A program made the position numbers and the translations under genes. The notes under the pieces were generated by a model. It did no database searches. It was not told the DNA's origin and saw nothing but the letters and a program-made list of their open reading frames with translations. Shown here piece by piece: positions 23,465 to 34,768 of a stretch of 64,000 nt of DNA (position 1 is the first letter of the stretch; each line of letters starts with the position of its first letter). Origin of the DNA: Mercenaria mercenaria (lineage: Eukaryota; Mollusca; Bivalvia; Venerida; Veneridae); NCBI RefSeq assembly GCF_021730395.1, contig NC_069370.1, positions 71,131,501-71,195,500 on the forward strand. The letters are read 5' to 3'.

Positions 23465-24957
23465 AGCTCGACTATTCAAAGAATAGTCTAGCTATTCTAC
23501 TCACCCTGGCGTCGGCGTCGGCGTCACACCTTGGTTAAGTTTTTGCATGCAAGTACATACAGCCATCAATTAAAGGCATATAGCTTTGAAACTTATTTTT
23601 TCTTTTTCTAGGTCAATTACCAACCTCTCTGGGTCAAGTCCCATAACTCTGACATGTATTTTGAGCAAATTATGCCCCCTTTTGGACTTAGAAAATTTTG
23701 GTTAAAGTTTTACATGCAAGTTACTATCTCCAAAACTAATGCAGATATTGATTTGAAACTTCACGTGTCTTCGGGGTTATAAAACTAGTTGATAGCAGCA
23801 AGTCCCATAACTCTGACTTTCATTTTGGCCAAATTATGCCCCCTTTTGGACTTAGAAAATTCTGGTTAAAGTTTTGCGTGCAAGTACATACAGCTATTTC
23901 TAAAAGGCATTATAGATTTGAAACTTATTTTTTCTTTTTCTAGATCAATTACCAACCTCACTGGGTGAAGACCCATAACTCTGACATGTATTTTGAGCAG
24001 ATTATGCCCCCTTTTAGACTTAGAAAATTTTGGTTAAAGTTTTACATGCAAGTTACTATCTCCAAAACTAATGCAGATATTGATTTGAAACTTCACATGT
24101 GTCTTCGGGGTTATAAAACTAGTTGATAGGAGCAAGTCCCATAACTCTGACCTTCATTTTGGCCAAATTATGCCCCCTTTTGGACTTAGAAAATTCTGGT
24201 TAAAGTTTTGCGTGCAAGTACATACAGCTATTTCTAAAAGGCATATAGATTTGAAACTTATTTTTTCTTTTTCTAGATCAATTACCAACCTCACTGGGTC
24301 AAGTCCCATAACTCTGACATGTTTATTGAGCAAATTATGCCCTCTTTTAGACTAAGAAAATTTTGGTTAAAGTTTTACATGCAAGTTATTATCTCCAAAA
24401 CTAATGCAGATATTGATTTGAAACTTCACATGTGTCTTCGGGGTTATAAAACTAGTTGATAGCAGCAAGTCCCATAACGCTGACCTTCATTTTGGCCAAA
24501 TTATGCCCCCTTTTGGACTTAGCAAATTCTGGTTAAAGTTTTGCGTGCAAGTACATACAGCTATTACTAAAAGGCATATAGATTTGAAACTTATTTTTTT
24601 CTTTTTCTAGATCAATTACTAACCTCACTGGATCAAGTCCCATAACTCTGGCATGTATTTTGGGCAAATTATGCCCCCTTTTGGACTTTGAAAATTCTGG
24701 TTAAAGTTTTACATGCAAGTTTCTATCTCCAAAACTAATGCAGATATTGAATTGAAACTTCACATGTGCCTTCGGGGTTATAAAACTAGTTGATAGGAGC
24801 AAGTCCCATAACTCAGTCGTATATGCATTTTGGTCAAACTATTCACGCTTTTGAACTTAAAACTCTTTTGATATTTAACCTTTTTGGGTAATATTTTCCT
24901 GCTTCTGGGACAATATTTCGAATAGTTGAGCTTGGCTGTCTTACGGACAGCTCTTGT
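23465..24957 (+). mobile_element. HINE-like element with 15-bp inverted ends
   Basis: The 5' end is AGCTCGACTATTC with a perfect hairpin GACTATTC-AAA-GAATAGTC (23470-23488), then GGCGTCGGCGTCGGCGTC. Seven or so half-units follow, containing TTAAAGTTTTACATGCAAGT, CATAACTCTGAC and ATTATGCCCCCTTTT. Near the 3' end TTTCGAATAGTTGAGCT (about 24917-24932) is an imperfect inverted copy of the first 16 bases. It is followed by hairpin GCTGTC-TTACG-GACAGC (24935-24951) and TCTTGTT. This is the clearest example of the shared end plan. Confidence 0.85.
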
Positions 24958-25311
24958 TGTATTTGCAGTTAGACTTGTGTTTATGATGACATTATACTAA
25001 TCGATATTCATTAGTATGATTATTGTTTATTAAGTTCATTGTGTCTGTATTGCCCTTGTACTGGTAATGAGAATCATAGTGGTTCCATCTTTAATTTATA
25101 ATCTCTGACTGGTGGATCGGATCAGATCGTTACATGGCTGATGATCTACAGCTCTAGACACTGTGCATGCAGTCTTCATTTCAGAATGAGAAAGTAGAAA
25201 TTAGGAAACAAAACAAAAAATATCAAGGAGATTATGCTGTTTGCAGTTAAGCAGATTTAATAAATGTATCAGTATCTGTAGCTGTTACAGGTTGTTATAT
25301 TTATATTTCAG
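24958..25311 (+). other. Intron before the stalk exon
   Basis: AT-rich DNA without a recognisable repeat, ending in a pyrimidine-rich acceptor TTTATATTTCAG just before 25312. Confidence 0.5.
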
Positions 25312-25353
25312 ATGGAGGTGATGAAACTCCGTCAACAGACACAGCTAAAGCAG
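25312..25353 (+). CDS. Stalk exon, phase 1-1
   Basis: This 42-bp exon is bounded by TATATTTCAG and GTAAAATATG. It encodes GGDETPSTDTAKA in the only open frame compatible with the neighbouring exons, and is symmetric (phase 1 to phase 1). The composition (Gly, Asp, Thr, Ser, Pro) suits a flexible juxtamembrane stalk. Joined to either transmembrane exon, the split codon becomes GGA (Gly). Skipping it would keep the frame. Confidence 0.6.
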
Positions 25354-25987
25354 GTAAAATATGTCAGGCAGTTTAGGAAAATTTAACCAACAATCTATGT
25401 TTTTCAAGGAAACTTGATACCACTGTCAATATTTGTATATATTAATTACACCCTGTTAAAGATTTACTCAAAACATTTCATCATAGATATGTAGAAACAC
25501 TGTAACAAATGTTTACATATTAAGTAAGAGCCTAGTCCTGTTTTAAAAAGATAGGATACTTCAGTACCTTGCAGCCTTGTCTAATCTCCTGTAGACATCT
25601 AGCATCTAGCAAGAAGTTGTCTCTGAGGGTACTAGGGTGTAATGTTACCCCTGTCTGCAGATTGCCATGCTCTAGTTCAGCAAGACATTGTTCCTACATT
25701 TCAAGTTGTCTTGATTTGCTGTATGGCGTATAGATCAAATCATTTTGCTGGCCATAGGAGTTTTCATCAGTTGTAAACTGCAGAGATACACACGTATATC
25801 ACATACATACAAGTTTACTCTTACATTACCAGAAACATGAAAATATATGAATACATTACATACTTTATGCTAAGTATGATTCAAAAATGCTGAAATTGTC
25901 ACAAAGATATCAATGTGTAATTTTTAATATCTTCATGATCCTTGATGAATACTTGATACTTGGGTTACATATGATTTTAAAACAGGA

Positions 25988-26172
25988 CGTTGAATTCTTC
26001 ATGTGAGGAAGCCATCCAGCTGGCTTATGGAAGATCGGTGGTTCTACACAGGTACCCGCTTGTGGTGAAATAATGCACGACGGGTCACCTGGGGTCTTCC
26101 TCCATCATCAAAGCTGGAAAGTTGAACCATATGACCTATGTGTTGGTGTGATGTTAAACCCAACAAAATAAA
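25988..26172 (+). mobile_element. tRNA-derived SINE, 5'-truncated
   Basis: Body words CCAGCTGGCTTATGGAAG, TGGTTCTACACAGGT, AATAATGCACGACGGG and GGGTCTTCCTCCATCATC match the fuller copy at 30.5 kb. The tail is AACCCAACAAAATAAAG. The tRNA-like head is missing. It lies in the intron between the stalk exon and the first transmembrane exon. Confidence 0.8.
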
Positions 26173-26253
26173 GTATTCAAATGGGGTGTACCACACAGTG
26201 TCTAGTTACAGCACAGTGAAAATATTTTTAACAAAATGAAATTTGTATTCTAG

Positions 26254-26370
26254 GAAGTGGCGATGCAGGTGTTATTGCCGGCTCAGTTGTCGGTGGTCTG
26301 GTATTGATTGTGATCATAGTTTTACTAGTATACTTCCTCTGGTATAGAAGACGAAATTCCGGCGAGGATT
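26254..26370 (+). CDS. Transmembrane exon A (alternative)
   Basis: This 117-bp exon is bounded by GTATTCTAG and GTAAGTGTGA, phase 1 to phase 1. It encodes SGDAGVIAGSVVGGLVLI then VIIVLLVYFLWYRRRNSGED. That is a Gly-rich entry, about 22 hydrophobic residues, and a YRRR stop-transfer cluster, as in a type I single-pass protein. It is homologous in layout to the exon 308 bp downstream. Cytoplasmic exons were not found. The two homologous exons share acceptor and donor phase, so either can be used without changing frame. Confidence 0.75.
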
Positions 26371-26677
26371 GTAAGTGTGAAAGCATGTATATTCAGCAAT
26401 AAAGGAAGAAAAAGCTTGATGGTTGCTGGTGATCAAATTTTAATAAGTTACTTAGGCAGTAAATCTTCCTTTTATAAACTCATACTCATTTGATATCATT
26501 TTCTTTCAATACTTGTGGTTTATTCTGCCCTAACTAGGTTGGAAGTCAAAGAAGTATGTGGAAACTTAAAGTATTAAAGCTCTTGCCTATGTGAATTGTT
26601 GAAATTTGTCACCAGAACTTCAATGTCATGTTTAAATTGACTTATATTTGAGAATGTAAGAAATAATACATGTTCAG

Positions 26678-26797
26678 GACTGGGGAGTAATACTGGAGCC
26701 ATTATAGGCGGAGTAGTAGGAGGCCTTCTCGCCATCATTATAATTGTTGTTGTCGTTTGGTTCTTGTGGTTCCGTCGCCAGAGAGACGGTGCTGATT
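26678..26797 (+). CDS. Transmembrane exon B (alternative)
   Basis: This 120-bp exon is bounded by CATGTTCAG and GTAAGTCGTC, phase 1 to phase 1. It encodes LGSNTGAIIGGVVGGLLA then IIIIVVVVWFLWFRRQRDGAD. The plan is that of exon A: G-A-x-I-x-G-x-V-V-G-G, a long Ile/Val run, FLW and a basic cluster, then G-x-D at the donor. If exons A and B were both included the protein would cross the membrane twice, so alternative use is more likely than joint inclusion. An old exon duplication is the simplest origin. Confidence 0.75.
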
Positions 26798-26901
26798 GTA
26801 AGTCGTCATGCAAGCCACATACACATGTAGTAGTGGCCAATTGTTCTGTACTCAGAAACCAAAACTGTTGGTACTTTCCTTTGAAATTCTTAAGAGTTTT
26901 T

Positions 26902-28815
26902 AGCCCACCATCATCAGATGGTGGGCTATTCAAATCACTCTGCGTCCGTGGTCCGTCGTCCTTCCGTCCGTCCGTCCGTCCGTCATTCCGTCCGTCCTTC
27001 CGTTAACAATTTCTCATTATCGCATCTCCTCAGAAACTACCAGGGGGATTTTGACCAAACTTTGTCAAAATGATGTATTGGTACCCTAGTTGTGTCCCCC
27101 TGAAAATCAGACTGGTTCAACAATTTTTTAATGAGTTATGGCCCTTTGTTTATTTCTATAATTTACATAGATTTATATAGGGAAAAACTTTGAAAATATT
27201 CTTGTCCAAAACCACAGAGCCTAGGGCTTTGATATTTGGTATAAAGCATCATCTAGTGGTCCTCTACCAAGATGATTCATATTTTTTCCCTTGGGTCTAA
27301 TATGGCTCCGCCCCGGGGGTCACATGGTTTATATAGACTTGTATAGGGAAAAAACTTTGAAAAACCTCTTGTTCAAACCACAGGGCCTAGGGCTTTGATA
27401 TTTTGTTTGTGACATTCATTTAGTGGTCTTCTGCTATGATTGTTCAAATTATCCCCTAGGGTCAAATATGACCCTGCCCCGGGGGTCACATGGTTTACAT
27501 AGACTTATATAGGGAAAAACTTTGAAAATTTTCTGGTCCAAACCACAAAGACTAGGGCTTTGGCATTTTTAATGTAGTGGTTCTCTACCAAGTTTGTTCA
27601 AATTATCCCCTTAGGGTCAATATGGCCCCGCCCTGGGGGTCACATGGTTCATATAGACTTGTATAGGGAAAAGCTTTTAAAATCTTCTTGTCAATAACCG
27701 ACAACATTCAGATTTGGACCACATGTATGGTTTGAGTGGCAAGATGAACCTTGACATGAGTTGACCTTGATTTTGACCTAGTGACCTACTTTCACATTTC
27801 TGTAGCTACAGCCTTCAAATTTGGCCCACATGCATAGTTTTGTGCACTGAAAAAAACTTTGACCTTGACATTGACCTAGTGACCTACTTTCACATTTTTG
27901 AAGGTACAGGCTTCAAATTTGGACCACATGCATAGTTTCATGTTCTGAAATGAAATTTGACCTTGATTTTGACCTAGTGACCTACTTTCACATTTCTCAA
28001 GCTACTGCCTTCAGATTTGGACACATGCATAGTTTTGTATACCGAAACAAACATTGGACCTTTACATTGACCTAGTGACCTACTTTCACATTTTTGAAGG
28101 TACAGGCTTCAAATTTGGACCACATGCATAGTTCTGTGTTCGAAATAAAATTTGACCTTGATTTTGACCTAGTGACCTACTTTCACATTTCTCAAGCTAC
28201 AGCCTTCAAATTTGGACAACTTGCATAGTTTTGTGTACCGAAATGAACTTTGACCTTAAGATTGACCTTGTGACCTACTTTCACATTTCTGTAGCTACAG
28301 GCTTCAAATTTAGACCACATGCATAGGATTGTGTAACGAAACAAACTTTGACCTTGACATTGACCTACTTTCACATTTTTGAAGGTACAGGCTTTAAATT
28401 TGGACCACATGCATAGATTTGTGTTCTGAAGTGTAATTTGACCTTGATTTTGACCTAGTGACCAACTTTCACATTTCTCAAGCTACAGCCTTCAAATGGA
28501 CCACTTGCATAGTTTTGTGTACGAAATAAACTTTGACCTTAAGATTGACCTAGTGACCTACTTCCAAATTTCTCAAACTACAGCCTTCAAACTTGTTGCA
28601 CATGCAAAGTTTTGTGTACAAAGAACTTTGTCCTTGAAATTGATCTAGTGACCTACTTTCACATTACTCCGGCTACAGCTTTCGAATTTGGACCATTGCA
28701 CAGTGTTGTGTACGGCAATGAAATTTGACCTTGAGCTAGTCAGTAAGTCTTGAAATTTGGAACACTCAAAAATGGCACATTGGTGGGCGCCAAGATCACT
28801 CTGTGATCTCTTGTT
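26902..28815 (+). mobile_element. HINE-like element, copy 2
   Basis: This is the same element as at 7.4 kb, with a perfect 5' hairpin (AGCCCACCATC pairing with GATGGTGGGCT, 26902-26927) and a longer CCGTCCGTCCGTCCGTC tract. The same two arrays follow, then an inverted start echo TTGGTGGGCG, and hairpin AGATCAC-TCT-GTGATCT followed by CTTGTT. It lies 105 bp after transmembrane exon B, in the following intron. The left flank ends in a T run, as for the 15.9-kb insertion. Confidence 0.85.
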
Positions 28816-30518
28816 AAAACAGTTTTTGTTTCACTATGGAGTTTTTGAAGGGCTACCAAAAGCTGTTACTTCAACTGCTTATTTGGAAAACCTTTTTTTT
28901 TTGTAGAATTAAAAAAAAACATCTAGTATTTAAATTCATTTTGCCTAAGAGGTGAAAAGCATTAATAAGTTACTGATAGTAAATACTCAGCAACAATTCT
29001 GAATATTCAAAAAAAAAAAATGTCATTTAAAAATTTCTCAAAAAATGTGTAATTCTTTGAACTTGCATTAAATTACTTGCATTCACCATGTTTGATATGA
29101 TTCAAGTAAAACAAAAGAAATCCACTACTACATGGAATTCTGTGTGACAAAGTTAGTTGTTTGACTAATTGTGGACATGTAATGTGTTTCCTTTCCTGTG
29201 CTTAGCCAGTTTTTTTCTGTTTAGTTTATTCTTTAATTAGACCACACAGTTTAGTAGCAGCCAAGCCATCCTTAATTATTAAACAGAGATGATAGTTTTC
29301 AAGTATTGTGAAGAAATTCCTACTTTCCATTTATCCAGTAATGTGTCTTTGAAATTTTTCAGTGCATGTTCTTTTACAATCAGTGTCTGACTCATAAATT
29401 TGTAGTAAATATGTCTCTTGATGTGAGGACATATATTATTTTTATATAGTGAAGATCATAGATGTAGTAAAATGCAATCTCTGTTTAGTAAGCACCTGAG
29501 GGAGATCTTAAAGGTGAAGGTTTTGAAATAAAAAGTAGAATTTGCGTAGAAACTAATATGGCAGCTTAATTGATCCTACCAGAATCTGTAACAGGTTTTT
29601 TCTCGAATTTGTTTGTTTATTTTGCATCATCCAGCTATAAGTTGTCAATCAATGTAAGCTCTCTAGAGGTGGTAGTAAGATGTTGAATTTCTGAGAATTT
29701 TTAATCTGTAATTATGTCATTGATAATTTTACGACCAAAAATGTATTTTCCCCAGTGTAAAAATCTTGCCCCCAAATATTAGAAAAAAATATTATTTTAG
29801 AAATTTTACAAAGTGAAATATATGTATGATAATGCTGCTTTTTTGCTATTAAATGAACTTTGATGTACTGAAAGTTTTAAAACAGTCATTCAACAAATAA
29901 AATATATAGAAGTTGGAATTTCAATACTTGCATCCAAAATTCCTGGAATTTGAAAATCAGAATCATTTTAGTAATGAATACAAAAGTAGTCCAGATGTTT
30001 TGAAATTCTAAATCTTTTTACTTCCCTTAGATTCTTTTAGAATGCTATTTAATATAAATCAAGGAAATTCCTTGTTACAGAAACGTTGTATCAAACATTA
30101 GGATAAAAAATTGAGTTTTTTACACATCCAGTATTGATGTGCAAGCTTCTAATTTTCTTGCTTTCAGCAGTCCATTCATTTTTACAGCTCACATTACATA
30201 ATAGCATAACCAGAATCAAGTATGAAATTAAGGATGGCATTATGCTGAAAAATAGATGTTTTCTTTTGATATCTTTATTTTAAACTGCACCGTAATTTAT
30301 AAGTAAGCTTTATTGAGCACAGCAAAAAAAGTAACTGTATCATTTGTATTTTCCCGTCCCATAGAAATAAAAGTTTTGAAGTGCCTTTTTGCATATATGA
30401 TAAATGCATGCTACTTTGAGATGTTTTTAAACAATAACCCATATTTCTTGCATGCTTTTATTTGTAAGCATACAAATTTAAGGTTGTTTTCATAGCAATC
30501 AATTCAACATATTTGTTT
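28816..30518. other. Intronic or intergenic AT-rich DNA
   Basis: No exon with a phase-1 acceptor and a recognisable cytoplasmic sequence could be found, and no transposon ends are visible. If the membrane protein gene continues, this is intron. Confidence 0.45.
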
Positions 30519-30776
30519 GGCCTTCTTGGCTTAATGGTTAACATCACTAACATCAAATCACTTGCCCTACACAATGGGATTGAAACCTCATAGCGACCTT
30601 AAATTCTTTATGAGAAGCCCTCCAGCTGGCATATGGAAGATAGTGGTTCTACCAAGGTGATTAAATAATGTACGAAGGGGCATCTTGGGTCTTCCTCCAC
30701 CGTCAATTAATTAAAGCTAGAAAGTTCCCATTTGACCTATAATTGTTTCTGCGCAACATTAAATCCAACAAAACAA
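30519..30776 (+). mobile_element. tRNA-derived SINE, near full length
   Basis: The head GGCCTTCTTGGCTTAATGGT and GGGATTGAAACC look like degenerate A and B boxes of a tRNA gene. The body CCTCCAGCTGGCATATGGAA, GGTTCTACCAAGGTG and GGGTCTTCCTCCACCGTC matches the 26.0-kb copy, and the tail is AAATCCAACAAAACAAACAAAC. Pol III-type SINEs of this kind are common in molluscs. Confidence 0.8.
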
Positions 30777-31670
30777 ACAAACTAAGATTAGAAAAGCATG
30801 ACTTTTCTCTTTTTCTTTTTAAACTTGGATTGTGAAAGATTTTTGAAACATACATAAATATAGCTTAAACTTTATATCTTTTATCACATGTTTGGCGATG
30901 CGGGGGTGAAATAAAGCCATTACATTAAAAATAATAATACACAAGTGTAATAAAGCTTTGACGTTGACGTTATTTGTAGTATAGGAGACATTGGTCAAAT
31001 TTAGTTGTTTATGATAGTTACATACAAGTATAAGTCAAAAATCTTGAAATTCTACACCATTGATGATGCAAACCTCTGGTATAAATAATTTATTTCTGGG
31101 ACTTAAGTTGCAACATGATACAAATTGAGAAAGATAAGATAATTAGAGCCTTTTAGTCTCCAGCAGTAAGAACAGAAACAGTTCAAACAACTTAAGGCAA
31201 GATGTTCAGGGTCAAAGGTTATAAAACTTGTGTGTTGAAGACCTGGTTTTGGTCTGCAGCATCAGATTGTCTGATTCTGAGCTGAAACTTTAAGATGACA
31301 AATGGCAAGACAGTATTTTCAGACTTGTTTGATCAAAAGTTCAAAACTCAATTTAATAACCTTGATCTGATATTTTCAATAAAAATATACTTCCAGTTAA
31401 AGTTTTAAGGGACAGTGGAGAGGGGGTAACTTGTTTTTGCATCAGAATTATTTTGTTTACATAATTAAATTGTGCATTCTGTGTGTATGTAGGACCTAAG
31501 AGTCAAAAGAGCTTTGTAAAATTTATAAGTCCACTATTTAAGTTAAGTTGCTGCGGTTTATATAGCTTGTTTGGGCTTGGGGATATATCACACAAAGCAT
31601 GCATGCAAAGATAGGAGAAATTGTGGAGACAAGTCATATTTTGTCAGTGTTTAAGGTATGAAGTCAGGTT
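30777..31670. other. Unassigned spacer
   Basis: No exon, RNA gene or transposon terminus is visible. It ends where the duplicated unit begins. Confidence 0.45.
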
Positions 31671-32847
31671 TCCAGTTTGATTGAGCCTGGACGGTTGTGG
31701 AAATGCATGCTACCGTCCACGGCCTCTAGCCCCGGGTTGAGCAGAAGTCAACATTTACACATGTTGCAAGTACAAAAAACAATTCTGATACATCAATCCA
31801 TATCATTGCTGATCATATGCAGTTATCTTGAGAAGCTATGCTTGACCCCAGTTAATGCATAAAATCCCGGACGTTTCGAGACTTAATTTTCAATGCCCTT
31901 AATATTTTACCTAACGCTACAAAAAAAATACGATTCTTAAGAAAAACAATCACATTTTCAAACAGTGAGAATAAAGCTCAACGCCCTTACATAGAAAAAG
32001 ATCCAGAGGTCATTGAATAAGTTCTTGAACGTAAAACATAGAAATGCACAATGGACGTGGACTAGATCTCTTCATAGTATAATCAGTATTAAAGAATGTA
32101 ACCTCCACATCATTACGATATTCAATCGACAACTTGGGGTACTGAGTTGCCACTTTTTATTTGGTGTAAACAATCTTTGAAGCACAAAATATTGAGATAG
32201 AAAGTTAAAAATAAGAAATAGGTCACTGCAAAATGCTTTTCTAAATCCTTACAATTTTCAAAATTCATATATTTTATGAAATGTTCGTTTTTCTTAAAAA
32301 AATGCTATACATGTGATCGCAAAGATCGGCACTGTTACCTCATGTCGTGTTGATCAGTTACATATCAGGTATATATAATGCAGCAGTTAGTTTACAGTGC
32401 AAGGATGGTAACAAATGAGAAAAAATATTGAACCGATCTGGTCAAGTCAGACCTGGGGTATTTAAAAACGTAATTGTAATTAATTGAATTTAAAAACATT
32501 TCCTGCCTGATTGATTGAAAATAAAATGTAATTGGGAGGGTTTTTTTCAATTACATTCTTCAATTACATTTGATTGTAATTTGATTAATTACAATGGAAT
32601 GTAGGGGTGAAACTGACAGTTACATTTCAATTACTTCTAATTACATAGCATATCTATAAATTCAATAACAATAACTTAGATTGTCGAACATATAGTATCG
32701 GTAACAGACCTACTTAAATCCTGGGTTCACAGCCTCTATCTGTATCTTCTGTACCTGCAGTTAATCGTTGAATTAGTGCATTGCACATCTAAGACTGACG
32801 CTCGTTGCCAATGTCGTTAAACGTATTGATATGAATACGTAGTGCAA

Positions 32848-32920
32848 GTCCCCGTAGCGCAGTGGATAGCGCGCTGGACTTCTAATCCAGAGGTCGTGGG
32901 TTCGAATCCCACCGGGGATG
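32848..32920 (+). tRNA. tRNA-Arg (UCU), copy A
   Basis: This 73-nt intron-less tRNA folds completely. The acceptor is GTCCCCG with CGGGGAT (first pair G:U), D stem GCGC/GCGC, anticodon stem CTGGA/TCCAG, loop CTTCTAA giving anticodon TCT, T stem GTGGG/CCCAC with loop TTCGAAT, and discriminator G. Internal A and B boxes are intact. A TTTT terminator for Pol III follows at 32928-32931. Confidence 0.95.
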
Positions 32921-33984
32921 TTACTTGTTTTGTTAATCTTTATGCATTCCAAAACTCCATGCAGGTCATTGTGTTGTGTCATTAACTCCCCTGAAGTGAA
33001 ACTAAATTCAGAATGTTATTTATTGTTTTATAAAATTAATACAGAAAATTGGAAACAGTAACCTGCCCTTTAGCGTATGGAATGTTCCAGATATGTTATT
33101 AGAGTGAACATTTGGCAACATTATGAAAACCTTGAAATAAAACAAATCACTTTTACTAATACATCTTGTGCCGGCTCTTAAATATGGAGTGTTGCTTCCA
33201 ACCAACATTGCACTTTCCACATTGTTGAATATCAACGATGTTTCATTTAATTATCGACATGTTATATCCTCTCTTTACATATAAATAAACCGAAACTAAA
33301 CACAAACCCTATTTCGCCGATTGGATATGGGACCATTTATTCCGATATAATATTTATGAAAAACTGTATTTTATATAGAATCAATAAATCTATACATTTT
33401 ATATGTTCGTCGTTTATTTCTAGTGAAGACGAACATTTCGAAATCAATAAAGAATGTGTATTCTTGGTTACTTTTGATTTCATATATTTCAGATGAGATA
33501 CTGTACATAATAGATAACTTGTTATTGTATAGTTCTGTTAGAATAAACTCAAATCTTTCACGACCTTTTTATATTTACCTATAATATAATGCTTGAATCA
33601 TGAAAATCTGATGCCTCACAAACAATCCTTTTTTACTTTTTTTCTACATCGTTCAGGAAACAACAGCGATGAAGGTTGTGAGACACTGTGTTCAAGAAGC
33701 AATTCAGTGACGCCTGTAGACTTTTTACAATAAAAATCCTAGTTAAATTTTTAATCATGAGATCAAGATTCATATCTAAACGTAAAAATATTCAATTCCT
33801 TATACAAAGGAGCTTTCTCGTACTAAGTTTGCGCCACTGACATATAAATTCAATATATATTATGTATGCTTGTTTTTGTACACCAATTCTTTATAACGAA
33901 AGACTCTAATTTTAAATTAAGAAATTTCTATTGTTTCTAATACAATTTGTTTTGTCAATCTATTTTATATTTGTAATTGGGACA

Positions 33985-34170
33985 CATATGGGTGACTTCT
34001 CCAGAAGACTATTGGTAATTTTAGAGAATAGTGCAAGATACGGACGACGCTCCAATTCCGGAAGTTTCTTTCAAGATTTATATCTGAATGTTTGTAATTT
34101 TAGATAAATGAACGGGGATTTGAGCTCACGACCCCTGGTTTCGTAGTCAGACAGTGCTATCACTGGACTA
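33985..34170 (-). mobile_element. SINE-like remnant in copy A
   Basis: Read on the minus strand, a tRNA-like head (TAGTCCAGTGATAGC, GAGCTCAAATCCCCGTTC) is followed by GGAATTGGAGCGTCGTCCG and CTTCTGGAGAAGTCACCC. This is the same family as the copies at 36.25 and 60.7 kb but decayed. It is repeated at 39.8-40.0 kb because the whole unit is duplicated. Confidence 0.6.
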
Positions 34171-34257
34171 ATGTTTGCATCCTTTATCTAAATAAAGTGC
34201 ACACTAGAACTAACTAATATTTAGAACACATTCTCTTTGGTCAATATCTATAAATAT

Positions 34258-34768
34258 ACAGAACAGAACATAATTTTATTTCAGTAACTTGTACATATAT
34301 AGTATCTCGTTACATACATTCAATTTTATATAATTATTTCATGGCCACGTGATAAACACATACCATGTTTAAAGAAAGAAAAAAGTAAAGAAAATAAACA
34401 TATAGCAAATTGTAACCACAGTTTGTAAATGGAGAATAGACGTTCACATTTAGCAGATGTTGTTCTATTATAACTGCGCGACATGATATCATACGTTGTA
34501 AATATTTTACAAGTTATACAGTACAATATAACACACTGACAAACTTATTACAAATATCTTATACATGCATTTATAAGACTGACCTGTAAAGTCAGTTGCA
34601 CTAAGGATGAATCAAACATAAATAATATATGGGTCGAAATTAATAATGGACATATGAATTGAGTAAAATGTAAAACGAACCGTATGTACCACATATGCAG
34701 AGGTGCCAAGCCGCCAGGAGAGGATCGCATTCAAACCATTTTCATGGCAGCTCACCCTGTGTTGCGCA
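34258..34768 (-). mobile_element. LINE 3' end in copy A
   Basis: On the minus strand the segment ends in TTATGTTCTGTTCTG, the same 3' tail type as the LINE fragment at 57.24 kb. The matching position in copy B (about 40.08 kb) has only short unique sequence, so this piece was inserted after the duplication or lost from B. Open frames on the minus strand here are untranslated-region noise. Confidence 0.6.
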
